Assembly (NCBI GenBank): GCA_948530865.1
Contig: CAOTKV010000009.1
Coordinates: 1 to 61,922 of the forward strand
From: an uncultured Clostridia bacterium
GTDB taxonomy: Bacteria; Bacillota; Clostridia; TANB77; CAG-508
DNA: 61,922 bases
Direction of reading: 5' to 3'
Both the position numbers and the translations under genes were made by a program. The first letter of the stretch is position 1. The number at the start of each line of letters is the position of its first letter. The notes beneath the pieces were generated by a model. It ran no database searches and was not told where the DNA came from. It saw only the letters and a list, made by a program, of their open reading frames with translations. Shown here piece after piece: positions 26,362 through 36,508 of this stretch.

Positions 26362-26632
26362 AAATTATTATTTGAGTAAATAAATTTTAATTATAACTTA
26401 TATTTTTTATAATAACTTTTCTTCTTTCAAAGTTCTCAGTATTCCGCCGTATTTTAAAGTAGAATTAAATTTTTAAAGAAAACAGCGCCCTCAAAACAAG
26501 TTTGAGATTCCCTATTTTCTTTAAAAATATTCTACTAATAAAATACTCTGTTTACATTCGAACTTTCCATTCAGAAAATTATTATAAAAAATATTAAGTA
26601 TAAAATTTAAAATTACTACAAAATAATAATTT
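26362..26632. repeat. Large palindrome 1 (about 271 nt)
   Basis: A nested inverted repeat: 26401-26415 is a perfect 15-bp match to 26579-26593, and outer arms extend it to 26362 and 26632. Further inside, AAAGTTC/GAACTTT, GTAGAAT/ATTCTAC and TTTTTAAAGAAAA/TTTTCTTTAAAAA pair, ending in the tip CTCAAA-ACAAG-TTTGAG. Internal loops such as ATTCCGCCG stay unpaired. No protein is encoded. It could be a foldback transposable element or a structured RNA. Confidence 0.7.
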
Positions 26633-26696
26633 CAATAAAAGCTGTAAAATTACTATACAGAAAAAAATTATGTCTCAGACTATTTTTAAATTGTTA

Positions 26697-26960
26697 TTTG
26701 GTGAGTAAAAATATCTTTTAATACTTACTACTTGCAAATAATACAATATAAAAATGAAAAAATATAAGCGTTTCGACTGTAATTTGAAGTAGAAATTCTT
26801 ATTAAATTTTGTGGAAATTGTTCAAGCTTGTTCTTGAAAGAGTGCCACAAAATTTATTTAGAATTTCTATGATAATTACATAAGTAAGCTATATTTTTGA
26901 ATTTTTATTATTGGTATTATTGCAAGTTTTGGTATTTAAAACATATTTTACTCACTCAAA
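26697..26960. repeat. Large palindrome 2 (about 264 nt)
   Basis: A second nested inverted repeat, ending 8 nt before the polC stop codon. Pairs are GTGAGTAAAAATAT (26701-26714) with ATATTTTACTCAC (26943-26955), TTGCAAATAAT near 26732 with ATTATTGCAA near 26918, AGAAATTCT/AGAATTTCT, and AAATTTTGTGG/CCACAAAATTT, with a CAAG/CTTG tip. Its end sequence TTTG-GTGAGTAA recalls the short repeats at 18353 and 45105. Between the two palindromes (26633-26696) I see nothing. Confidence 0.7.
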
Positions 26961-26967
26961 TAGCACC

Positions 26968-29900
26968 TTACACAAATAAACTCATCTGATTTGATTTTGT
27001 CATTCCTTTTAGACAACCAAATTTTTCTAAAAGTTCTGTTACTGATTTACCTATTTTAGAACGTGCCTGCATGTCTTCTATACATTCAAATGGTTCTTCT
27101 AATCTTGCTTGATAAATACTTTCTGCTGCAACTGTTCCAAGCCCAGCAATACAATTTAGTGGTGGTCGTATTTTTTCATCTTCGATTTGAAATTTTGTAC
27201 TATGAGATTTATATAAATCTACTGGTAAAAATTCAAACCCTCTCTCATACATTTCATGTACTAATTCTAAATCATCATACATTTCCTTATCTTTTGGAGT
27301 CGCAGCATTACCAAGTGAAGTTATCTCTTGCATTTTTGCTTCTACTTTTGCTTTTCCATTTATCATAAATTCAGCATCAAAAGCTTTTGCTCTTATTGTA
27401 AAATATGCTGCATAATATGCAAGTGGCATATGTACTTTAAACCACGCAATTCTAAAAGCATTTGTTACATATGCAGCTGCATGAGCTTTCGGAAACATGT
27501 ATTTTATTTTTTCACAAGATTTTACATACCAGTCTGGAATGTCATAATCCTTCATTACTTTTTTAAATCCTTCCCATTTTTCAGGATCTTTCAATGCTTT
27601 TCCCTTACGAACAGTTTCCATTATTTTGAATGCTTTATCTGGTGGTACTCCTTTTTTCATAAGATATACCATTATATCATCTCTACAACAAATTGCTTCT
27701 TTTAGAGTTACTACTCCTTCTTCAATAAGTGTTTGAGCATTTCCAAGCCACACATCAGTACCATGTGATAATCCTGATAAACGAATTAGTTCATCAAAAG
27801 TTGTTGGATGTGTGTCCACAAGCATGCCTCGAGCAAATTTTGTACCATATTCTGGTATTCCAAAAGTTCCAACTTCTGAATTTATTTGTTCTGGAGTAAC
27901 TCCTAAAGCTGTTGTTGAATTAAATATAGACATTGTTTCTTTATCATCTAATGGAATATCAGTTGGCGCCTTTCCTGTTAAATCTTGAAGCATACGTATT
28001 ACTGTAGGATCGTCATGACCCAGTATATCAAGTTTTAAAAGGTTACCATCTATAGAATGGTAATCAAAGTGTGTTGTAACTATATCTGAACCAGCATCAT
28101 CTGCTGGATGTTGTACTGGAGTAAATTCAAATATTTCTCTTCCTTTTGGAACTACTATAATACCTCCTGGATGCTGTCCAGTAGTTCTTTTAATTCCAAC
28201 ACATCCACTCGAAACTCTAGCAACTTCTGCATTTGGTTTTGATATATTTCTCTCTTCAAAATAATTTTTTGCATATCCAAATGCAGTTTTATCTGCAACT
28301 GTACCTACTGTTCCTGCTTTAAATGTTGTTCCTTTTCCAAAAATTACTTCTGTATATTTATGAGCTTTTGCTTGATACTCTCCAGAGAAGTTTAAGTCTA
28401 TATCAGGCTCTTTATCTCCGATTAAATCCTAAAAATGTTTCGAAAGGAATATCCATACCATCTTTGGCTAGATGTTCTCCACATTTTGGACATATTTTAT
28501 CTGGAAGATCAAATCCATTTCCAATTCCATAATCTGTAAAATCTGAATATTTACATTTTGGACATCTATAATGTGGTTGAAGAGAATTTACTTCTGTTAT
28601 ACCTGTCATAAATGCTACAAGTGATGAACCAACAGATCCTCTTGAACCTACTATATACCCATCTTCATTTGATTTCCAAACTAATTTTTGAGCAATAATA
28701 TACATTACAGAATAACCATTACTTATTATTGAATTTAACTCTTTATCTAATCTGGTTTGTACAATTTCTGGTAAAGGATCACCATACAATTCATGTGCTT
28801 TTTGATATGCTATATTTTTAATATCTTCTTCACATCCTGGAATATGTGGAGGACATTTTTCAGGAGAAATTGGTTTTATTTTTTCACACATATCAGCCAC
28901 TTTATTTGTATTTGTAACTACAACTTCATATGCTTTTTCTTCTCCTAAATATTCAAATTCTTTAAGCATTTCATTTGTAGTTCTTAAATATAATGGAGCT
29001 TGATTATCTGCATCATCATATTTTTGACCAGCTTGTAATATTCTTCTATAAATCTCATCTTGTGGATCCATGAAATGAACATCACAAGTTGCTACAACTG
29101 GCTTATTTAATTTTTCTCCTAGTTCAACAATTTTTTTATTAAATTCTTTTAATGCATCCCAACCTTCAACTTGTCCTTCTCTAATCATATATTCATTATT
29201 TGCTAATGGTTGAATTTCTAAGTAATCATAGTATTTTGCAATTTCCTCAACATCTTCTTCAGGTTTACCTGCAACAATTGCTTTATATAATTCTCCTGCT
29301 TCACATGCACTTCCTATAATTAGCCCTTCTCTATATTGATTAAGCATTGATTTTAATATTCTAGGTTTTTTATAAAAATAATCTAAATGAGAATATGAAA
29401 CTAATTTATAAAGATTTTTTAGCCCTACATAATTTTGAGCTAGTATTATCATGTGATAACTTGGAAGTTTTCTAAAATCAGTTTCAAACACATTATCAAA
29501 ATCATCTATGGTTTTTGCATTTCTATCTTTAGCTCTTTCTATCATTTCTTTAAAAACTGCAACTAATGTTTTTACATCATCTAAAGCACGGTGAGCAACA
29601 TCTACTTTTATTCCTAATCTATCAGCTATAAATCCTAACTTATATCTTGAAAATTCTGGAAATATTGATTTTGCTAAACGAAGTGTATCTATATGTGTAT
29701 TCTTAAATGGTAATCCTAATTGTTCACAATTATATTTCATATAACCAATATCAAAATCTGCATTATGGGCTACTAAAACAGAATCTCCCATAAATTCTAA
29801 TACTTTTGGCATTATTTTATCAATTGTTTCACTATCCTTTACCATATCATCAGTAATATGAGTAACATTTACAACTTCTTCTGGTATTGGTTTTTCAGGA

Positions 29901-31393
29901 TTTACAAACGTTTCAAAAGTATCTATTATTTCTCCATTTTTAATTTTAATAATACCTATTTCAGTTATTTTCTCTGTAATATGCGAAATACCTGTTGTTT
30001 CTAAATCAAATACGCAATATTCTGTATCTATATCTTGACCTTTTGAATTTGATACACATGGATCTTTATCTGGACAAAAATATGCTTCAACACCATATAT
30101 AACTTTTATATCATCACCAGTTTTTTCTAAAAGTTTATGTGCATCAGGAAAACTTTGAACAACACCATGGTCTGTAATTGCAATTGATTTCCATCCCCAA
30201 CTAATTGCTCTTTTTATTAAATCTGCACATGGAGTAATTGCATCCATCTGACTCATCTGAGTATGCATATGAAGTTCTACTCTTTTTTCTTCTGCATCAT
30301 CAATTCTCTTTTCTTTCTTAAATCCAGTAGATTCAATTATAGTATTTGCCATAATTTCTACTTCTTTTGAATATGTACTATATCTCGCTACTCCTTCAAT
30401 TCTCAATCCCTTAGCTTTTGAAATTCTTCCTTTTGCATCTTTAGCTTTATCTTTTGGTAAAAATGCTTTACAACCAATTGTACTTGTACCATCAAATAAG
30501 TTAAACATTAATATTGCTTTTTCGTCTTTAATATCTCTTGAATCAAGAGATCCTCCTAAAACTTCTCCATCAACACAAACTCTCATATCTGTATCTTCAG
30601 TCATTGGAACATTTTCGATTTTTACAAGTTCTGTTCTAATCGTCAAACTTCTCCCTAAAATTAAAGGTGATTCTTCATCTTTAACTTCAGGTAATTTATT
30701 TTGATGCGCTTCAATTTTAGCTGCAAGTTCTGGATTTTCCTGTCTTAAATTTTCTTTCAATTTTTCTTCTTCTTCAAGTTTTCTTTGCTTTTCTTGCTCT
30801 GCTTCAATTTTCTTTCTTTCTTTTGCTTGTTCTATTTCAATTTTAGCTTGTCTTTCAAGTTCCATTAATGCTTCTTTTTCTTCTTGATTTCTTTTTTCAA
30901 TTAGCTCTTTTTCAAAATCTTTTGAAATATTTTCACTGAATTCAACTGAATATTGCTTATTGTATAGATTACCTAATAAATGTTCCAAACCTTTATCAAA
31001 TTTCTGAGATACTAAAAAAGCAGCCCCCTTCATAGCTAAATTTACACTAATATGATTATCTTCCACTTCTATTCTACTGTTTGTTAATATGGCCTTGCTC
31101 ATTGGCTCTTTTTTACCAATATATTTAATAATATTTGCCCAATCTGATTCTATTTTAGGCTCTATTTTTAAATCGCCATAATTAATATCAATAGAAGCTT
31201 TGTTAACTTTAAAGGTTTTTACTAAATAATTTTCAAAACCATCCATTTCTTGTAAACTTACTTGACTATTTGATGCTACTTTTATTTGCAATTTATTAGT
31301 TTTTTTATATAAATTAATATTCTCAATTACTGCATTTATTAAATTATTATTTTCATTGTAATCGCTAAATACTTCTTTTATATATTTTTGCAT
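26968..31393 (-). CDS. polC: DNA polymerase III PolC-type alpha subunit, interrupted by one frameshift
   Basis: The replicative polymerase of low-GC Gram-positives. Joining two frames by removing one G at plus 28420 gives 1474 residues, the normal length. Order: N-terminal domain, Glu-rich linker (about 160-220), OB domain, PHP domain (HMHTQ from 375), DEDD exonuclease insertion (DLETT 464-468, HNADF 543-547, HRALDD 601-606), a zinc-binding Cys pair region (near 940-975), then past the break the polymerase core (GDKEPDIDLNFSGEYQ, GQHPGGI, PKAHAAAY) and the C-terminal beta-clamp motif QMSLF. The broken site reads AAT-C-GGAGAT where AAT-GGAGAT is expected. PolC is essential in known hosts, so an assembly error is likely unless a second copy exists. 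Confidence 0.95.
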
Positions 31394-31409
31394 ATCTTCC
31401 TCTTACTAT

Positions 31410-31982
31410 TTATTCTCCTAATCCTGTAATACTAACTATATTTGGAATTACTTGTTCTACATTTTCAACATCTTTAATTTGAAATCCTTTAAAAAAACTA
31501 GCACCAGGAACTGTAGATTTTGTATAAAAAATTATATCCCCAAAACCAGACTTTCTTTGTCTGTGTGATTGATAAATACTTATATCTTTTAAATCTGTAT
31601 ATTTTAATACTTTTTGTGTATTATAAAATAAATTTTTAGATGTATAAACTACTTTTTTATCAAAAAAAACTGCTCTTGTATTTTGGGCAATTCTTTTACT
31701 AAATGCCAATATAACAATCATAACACCAGCACAAATAAGGAAACATAAAAAAGCTTCTAAAAACTTGCCATAAGCAATAAATGCTAGCATTGTTAATACA
31801 AAAATTAATATAAGTTCTGACCATTTTAATAATGTATAAGATATTTTATATCTTCTTTTAACAACTAATTTCTCATTTACATCTTTTTTTAAGTCTTCTT
31901 CCTCTTGATACTTCTTATAGCAATTTAAACATATATCTGCATTCTCATTTGCTAATTTTGATCCACAAATTCTACATTTCAT
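31410..31982 (-). CDS. Zinc-ribbon membrane protein with PH-like domain
   Basis: 190 residues: an N-terminal zinc ribbon (CRICG and CLNCY pairs, residues 3-23), a charged linker, two membrane segments (about 52-95) and a C-terminal region with the pattern of bacterial PH-like (bPH2) domains (TSKNLFYNTQKVLKYTDLKDI). Function unknown. It lies between rseP and polC, a position where proS or ispG is found in many Firmicutes, with AAGGAAAG upstream of the ATG. Confidence 0.7.
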   Translation of the reverse strand: MKCRICGSKLANENADICLNCYKKYQEEEDLKKDVNEKLVVKRRYKISYTLLKWSELILIFVLTMLAFIAYGKFLEAFLCFLICAGVMIVILAFSKRIAQNTRAVFFDKKVVYTSKNLFYNTQKVLKYTDLKDISIYQSHRQRKSGFGDIIFYTKSTVPGASFFKGFQIKDVENVEQVIPNIVSITGLGE

Positions 31983-32008
31983 TTTACTTCTTTCCTTTCC
32001 AGAACTTT

Positions 32009-33019
32009 TTAAAATATCCTTATTATATCATTATATGTTATATATAATGCAAACATCATTAATAATGTAAATCCTGCTGATTGTATTCCAAGTTCTACTT
32101 CCTCTTTTAGTGCTTTTCCACGAATTCCTTCAATAATAAGTATTACAAGTCTTCCTCCATCTAATGCTGGAATTGGTAAAAGATTCGTAACTCCAAGTGA
32201 AAGTGATACTAAGCATAATAAATATACAAAATCATATATACCACTTGATTTTACTACTATTTCTGAAATTCCTACTGGTCCTGTCATTTGTTGTATTCCT
32301 ATCTTTCCTGTAAATAGCATTACTAAGCTATCTCCAATTGATGAAACAAAATCTATTGTTTCCCAGAAAGAATAGTATAATTTATCTTTTAAATTTGCTT
32401 CAACTAAAGCAACTTCTATTCCTAAAATATAATAACTATCTTCGTATTTTGTAGGTTTTCCTTGTACAAAAGTTTCTATACCATTTCTTTCAACAACTAT
32501 ATCAAGTAATTCTCCATCTTTATAATTTTCTAAAGCTTTTGCTATATCTGCTTTTAGTCTTATATTTTTATCATTTATTTTTAATATTTTATCACCAATT
32601 TCAATTTGTGATATATTTTCTACTGCTTCAGGTCGTATTTTTGCAACTGTTGTTGAAATATTATATCCAGATGACATTGATAAAATGAAATATACAACTG
32701 TACCAAAAATAATATTAACAATTGCTCCTGCTGCTACAATAAATATTCTATTTGATATTTTGGCATTATTGAAAGAACGAGCATCTCTTGATCTTTCATT
32801 TTCCCCTGTCATTTTTACATATCCACCAAAAGGAAAAAGTGAAAGTGAATATTCAGTTTCTTTTCCCTTCTTTTTTAAAATTTTAGGACCAAAACCAATA
32901 GAAAATTCTTCTACTTTTACTTTTGAAAATCTAGCTGCTAAAAAGTGTCCACCTTCATGAATAAAAATTAAAAAACCTAATAAGAATATTATTTTTAAAG
33001 CATTTAATAAAATACTCAA
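32009..33019 (-). CDS. rseP: Site-2 intramembrane zinc metalloprotease RseP/RasP
   Basis: Cleaves membrane-embedded anti-sigma factors and signal-peptide remnants. 336 residues: HEGGH (21-25) in the first membrane helix, a PDZ domain (about 115-185), and the second active-site motif LLPIPALDGGR in the third core helix. The start is TTG 33019 with GGAGG 10 nt upstream. It directly follows cdsA; the dxr gene that often separates them is absent. Confidence 0.95.
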   Translation of the reverse strand: MSILLNALKIIFLLGFLIFIHEGGHFLAARFSKVKVEEFSIGFGPKILKKKGKETEYSLSLFPFGGYVKMTGENERSRDARSFNNAKISNRIFIVAAGAIVNIIFGTVVYFILSMSSGYNISTTVAKIRPEAVENISQIEIGDKILKINDKNIRLKADIAKALENYKDGELLDIVVERNGIETFVQGKPTKYEDSYYILGIEVALVEANLKDKLYYSFWETIDFVSSIGDSLVMLFTGKIGIQQMTGPVGISEIVVKSSGIYDFVYLLCLVSLSLGVTNLLPIPALDGGRLVILIIEGIRGKALKEEVELGIQSAGFTLLMMFALYITYNDIIRIF

Positions 33020-33033
33020 AATTTATGTTCCTC

Positions 33034-33852
33034 CTATAAAAACATTAAAAATAATATGTAAGCAAATGGTGCAATAAACATTACACTATCAATTCTATCA
33101 ATCATTCCACCATGACCTGGGAATAAATTACTAAAATCTTTTACTTCAAAATATCTTTTTATAACAGATGCTGCAAAATCACCAACTTGCCCAATAACAC
33201 TTAAAATTACTGAAATAATTCCAATAACTAAATAAGGTATTTCAAATCCTCCAAACTTATTTAAAGCAAGTGTATATAATAAACATGCGATAACTGCTCC
33301 AATTGTTCCTGCAATACATCCTTCTATAGATTTATTAGGACTAACTTTACTAAATTTTGTTTTTCCAAATCTTCTACCAATTGCATAAGCAAATACATCT
33401 GTTCCCCATGCTGAGAATAAAATATACCATATTAGAACTTTTCCAATTATTTTTTCTTCCATTCCATAAACTAATGTTAAAAATACTGAAAAAGTAAGTA
33501 TATACAAAATTCCTATTAAAGTGAAAGTAATATCTTTAAATGAAATTTTCATATCTGATATTATTACATGCAAAAATAATATTAAAAGCAACAGTGGTAT
33601 TCCTATCATACTAGCATATCCTAAGATTTCTGCTGGTATAACATGAATTAAAGAAATACAAGCTACTAATAAATAACTTATCCATGAAATAATTTTCACT
33701 TCCTTATTTTCTGCACATTTTATGTATTCATGCATAGCAATAATTGCAGTAATTGCAATAAAAATATCAATAACATATTTATTACCAACTATTAATAAAA
33801 TTGTTACTAATGGAAAACCAATAGCAGCAGTTAAAATTCTTTTCATATTCAT
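33034..33852 (-). CDS. cdsA: Phosphatidate cytidylyltransferase CdsA
   Basis: Makes CDP-diacylglycerol, the precursor for acidic phospholipids, in the membrane. 272 residues with about eight hydrophobic segments and the family signature near the end: SPNKSIEGCIAGTIGA followed by FPGHGGMIDRIDS. It lies 27 nt downstream of uppS and 14 nt before rseP in the conserved pyrH-frr-uppS-cdsA-rseP order. Confidence 0.97.
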   Translation of the reverse strand: MNMKRILTAAIGFPLVTILLIVGNKYVIDIFIAITAIIAMHEYIKCAENKEVKIISWISYLLVACISLIHVIPAEILGYASMIGIPLLLLILFLHVIISDMKISFKDITFTLIGILYILTFSVFLTLVYGMEEKIIGKVLIWYILFSAWGTDVFAYAIGRRFGKTKFSKVSPNKSIEGCIAGTIGAVIACLLYTLALNKFGGFEIPYLVIGIISVILSVIGQVGDFAASVIKRYFEVKDFSNLFPGHGGMIDRIDSVMFIAPFAYILFLMFL

Positions 33853-33879
33853 ATCTAATTATCCTTTGCTTATTTAATG

Positions 33880-34590
33880 TTACTTAGCACCAAATTTTCT
33901 ATTTCTTTTTTTAAAAACCTCTATTGCATTATCTAAATCTTCTGTAGTAAAATCTGGCCATAATTTTTCTAAAAATATAAATTCAGAATATACTGTTTGC
34001 CAAGGTAAAAATCCACTTAATCTTAATTCTCCACTAGTTCTAATTAAAAGATCTGGATCTGGGTCTTTCTTTGTATATAAATGTTCTGAAATTATATTTT
34101 CATCAATATCTTCAATTTTTAAATTTCCTGTTTGAACTTCTTTTGATATTTCACGCACTGCATTAACAATTTCATTTCTTCCACCATAATTTAATGCAAT
34201 ATTAAAAATTGTACCTGTATTATTTTTAGTTCTTTCTATTGTTCTTTTAATGCTATCTTGTAAACTTTCAGACAATGCAGTTAAATCTCCAAGAACTCTA
34301 ATAACTATATTTTCTGTATCAGCTTCTTTTGCAAAATCATCCAAATAATTTTCTAATAAGCTCATTAGGCTATCTACTTCTTCTTTGCTTCTTTTCCAAT
34401 TTTCAGTCGAAAATGCATATACAGTAATATATTCAAGACCTATTTTATTTGCATGTCTGACAACTTTTTTCAAAGTTTCAGCTCCTTGTTTATGACCTAA
34501 TTTAACTGGTAACATTTTGCCTTTTGCCCATCTTCTATTACCATCCATAATGATTGCAATATGTTTAGGCATAATTTGATTTTCTTTCAT
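33880..34590 (-). CDS. uppS: Undecaprenyl diphosphate synthase UppS
   Basis: A cis-prenyltransferase that builds the C55 lipid carrier for wall synthesis. 236 residues; motifs IMDGNRRWAK (16-25 region, catalytic Asp), the YAFSTENWKR block, NYGGRNEI and the C-terminal DLLIRTSGELRLSGFLPWQ and YSEF blocks. The ATG begins 4 nt after the frr stop, without a strong site of its own, so translation is probably coupled. Confidence 0.98.
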   Translation of the reverse strand: MKENQIMPKHIAIIMDGNRRWAKGKMLPVKLGHKQGAETLKKVVRHANKIGLEYITVYAFSTENWKRSKEEVDSLMSLLENYLDDFAKEADTENIVIRVLGDLTALSESLQDSIKRTIERTKNNTGTIFNIALNYGGRNEIVNAVREISKEVQTGNLKIEDIDENIISEHLYTKKDPDPDLLIRTSGELRLSGFLPWQTVYSEFIFLEKLWPDFTTEDLDNAIEVFKKRNRKFGAK

Positions 34591-34594
34591 AATC

Positions 34595-35143
34595 TTATAT
34601 ACTCATAATTTCCTTTTCTTTTTTTTCTAATAAATTATCAATTTCTGCAACATATTTATCTGTTAATTTTTGAACTTTATCTTCTAAATTTGCTTTTTCA
34701 TCTTCTGTAACTTCTGATTTTTTAAGTGCATCTTTTATATCATCCATTCCATCTCTTCTTATAGAACGAACGCTTACTCTAGCCTCTTCAGCTATTTTTT
34801 TAACATCTTTTACTAAATCTTTTCTTCTTTCTTCTGTTAATTCTGGGAAGTTTAATCTTATAACTTTTCCATCATTATTTGGATTTAACCCAATATCAGA
34901 AGCAAGAATTGCTTTTTCAATTGCTTTTAATACACTAGCATCCCATGGCTGAATAACTATTGTTCTAGCTTCTGGAACTGAAATTCCTGCAACTTGATTT
35001 ATTGGTGTTGGAACTCCATAATATTCAACACTTACTTTATTTAATATTGCAGGATTTGCTCTTCCTGCTCTAATTTCTGATAAATTTTCCTCAAATACAC
35101 TTATTGTCTTTTGCATTCTTTCTTCAATTTCATTTAATTCCAT
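34595..35143 (-). CDS. frr: Ribosome recycling factor
   Basis: Splits the post-termination ribosome together with EF-G. 182 residues, slightly short of the usual 185, with the typical three-helix pattern: ISVFEENLSEIRAGRANPAIL at the N-terminus, the domain II beta region YYGVPTPINQVA, and the C-terminal helices with RKDLVKDVKKIAEEARVSVR. It lies 15 nt downstream of pyrH. Confidence 0.98.
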   Translation of the reverse strand: MELNEIEERMQKTISVFEENLSEIRAGRANPAILNKVSVEYYGVPTPINQVAGISVPEARTIVIQPWDASVLKAIEKAILASDIGLNPNNDGKVIRLNFPELTEERRKDLVKDVKKIAEEARVSVRSIRRDGMDDIKDALKKSEVTEDEKANLEDKVQKLTDKYVAEIDNLLEKKEKEIMSI

Positions 35144-35158
35144 TTTTCTATTTCCTTT

Positions 35159-35866
35159 CTATTTTACTATTGTTCCTACTTTTTCACCTTTTATAGCTCT
35201 AACTATATTTTCTGGATCACTTATAGCGAATACTAATAAAGGTATGTTGTTATCTTTACATAGTGCTGTTGCAGTAGAATCCATAACTTTTAAATCTTGT
35301 GCTAAAACATCTTTATATGATATTTCATCATATTTAACAGCTGATGGATCTAATTTAGGATCTGCTGAATATACACCATCTATTGTTTTTGCAAGTAATA
35401 TAACTTCTGTATCCATTTCTGCTGCTCTTAAAGCTGCTGCTGTATCTGTTGAAAAGAATGGATGACCTGTTCCACATGCAAATATTACTACTCTTCCTCT
35501 TTCTAAATGTTTTGTTGCTTTTCTTTTTATATATGGTTCTGCTATTTCTCTCATTTCTATTGCAGTTTGTAATCTTGTGAATATTCCTCTAGCTTCTAAC
35601 GCATCTTGCAAAGCTAAACCATTCATAGCAGTTGCAAGCATTCCCATATAATCTGCTGTTGCTCTATCATTCATTTTTCTTCCGTTTTTTAAACCTCTCC
35701 AGAAATTTCCTCCTCCAACAACTATAGAAACTTGAACACCCATTTCTACGATTTCTTTTACTTTGTCACAAATTGAACCAACAACATCTGGATCAATACC
35801 ATGACCTTCTTTTCCTGATAAAGCTTCTCCACTAAGTTTTAATAACACTCTTTTATAGGCTACCAT
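35159..35866 (-). CDS. pyrH: UMP kinase PyrH
   Basis: Phosphorylates UMP to UDP; hexameric in bacteria and unrelated to eukaryotic UMP kinases. 235 residues with KLSGEAL near the N-terminus, IVVGGGNFWRG, the MGMLATAMNGLALQDAL block, and GTGHPFFSTDTAAALRA for UMP binding, followed by KTIDGVYSADP. GGAGA precedes the ATG by about 10 nt. It is the first gene of the pyrH-frr-uppS-cdsA-rseP run. Confidence 0.98.
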   Translation of the reverse strand: MVAYKRVLLKLSGEALSGKEGHGIDPDVVGSICDKVKEIVEMGVQVSIVVGGGNFWRGLKNGRKMNDRATADYMGMLATAMNGLALQDALEARGIFTRLQTAIEMREIAEPYIKRKATKHLERGRVVIFACGTGHPFFSTDTAAALRAAEMDTEVILLAKTIDGVYSADPKLDPSAVKYDEISYKDVLAQDLKVMDSTATALCKDNNIPLLVFAISDPENIVRAIKGEKVGTIVK

Positions 35867-36004
35867 AATATTTATTATTCTCCTTTATTTTTTTACTTGA
35901 ATCATTCTATCACAAAAAACTTTTTTTTACACTACTTTTTTATATATTTTTTTTATTTTTAAAAGCCCTTGATACATAAGGTTATTATATTGTTTTTATG
36001 AAAA

Positions 36005-36445
36005 CTATAAATTAAAATCTATAATCATTTTTTCTTTAAATTCTTCTGGTAACAATCTTATATTTCTTATTTCATCTTTTTTTACAATTGTTGGAATATA
36101 TTCTCCTCTATCAATATATTTAGGATCACCTGAAAATTCTGGACCAGTTCCAGTTCCTAATTTTCCACATTTATAAACACAATAATATAGATGTTCTTCA
36201 TAATCATCATTTATTTTCCTAGAATATAGTTTTTGCTTAACATCAACTTCTATTCCAAATTCTTCTAAAACTTCTCTTTTTACAGCATCTTCAAATGAAT
36301 TATCATCATTTTCTACCCCACCCCCTGGAAAAACATAATATTCTCCATATGGTTGCATACTACCTTCTTTTTTCTTTACATTAATTCTATGCATTAATGC
36401 ATATCCATTTTCCATTTCTATTAAACCTGCTACTCTTATTCTCAT
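36005..36445 (-). CDS. Nudix hydrolase
   Basis: 146 residues carrying a clear Nudix box: GGGVENDDNSFEDAVKREVL followed by EEFGI, close to GX5EX7REUXEEXGU although the first conserved Glu position is shifted in the ENDDNS segment. Such enzymes hydrolyse nucleoside diphosphates linked to another moiety; the substrate is not predictable. GGAGG precedes the ATG by 7 nt. It follows the greA terminator and lies upstream of pyrH. Confidence 0.88.
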   Translation of the reverse strand: MRIRVAGLIEMENGYALMHRINVKKKEGSMQPYGEYYVFPGGGVENDDNSFEDAVKREVLEEFGIEVDVKQKLYSRKINDDYEEHLYYCVYKCGKLGTGTGPEFSGDPKYIDRGEYIPTIVKKDEIRNIRLLPEEFKEKMIIDFNL

Positions 36446-36471
36446 ATTTTCCTCCTAATTTTCTATAATAC

Positions 36472-36502
36472 AAAAAAGGATATATGATTTTGCATATATC
36501 CT
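36472..36502 (-). terminator. Terminator of greA
   Basis: A perfect 9-bp stem GGATATATG/CATATATCC followed on the minus strand by six T. It starts 6 nt after the greA stop. Confidence 0.85.
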
Positions 36503-36508
36503 ACTTTT

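Noticed and set aside
35940..36004. Recombination attachment site near CCTTGATACATAAGG
   Set aside because: Only a 4-bp stem and no repeat of it or integrase gene in the window.
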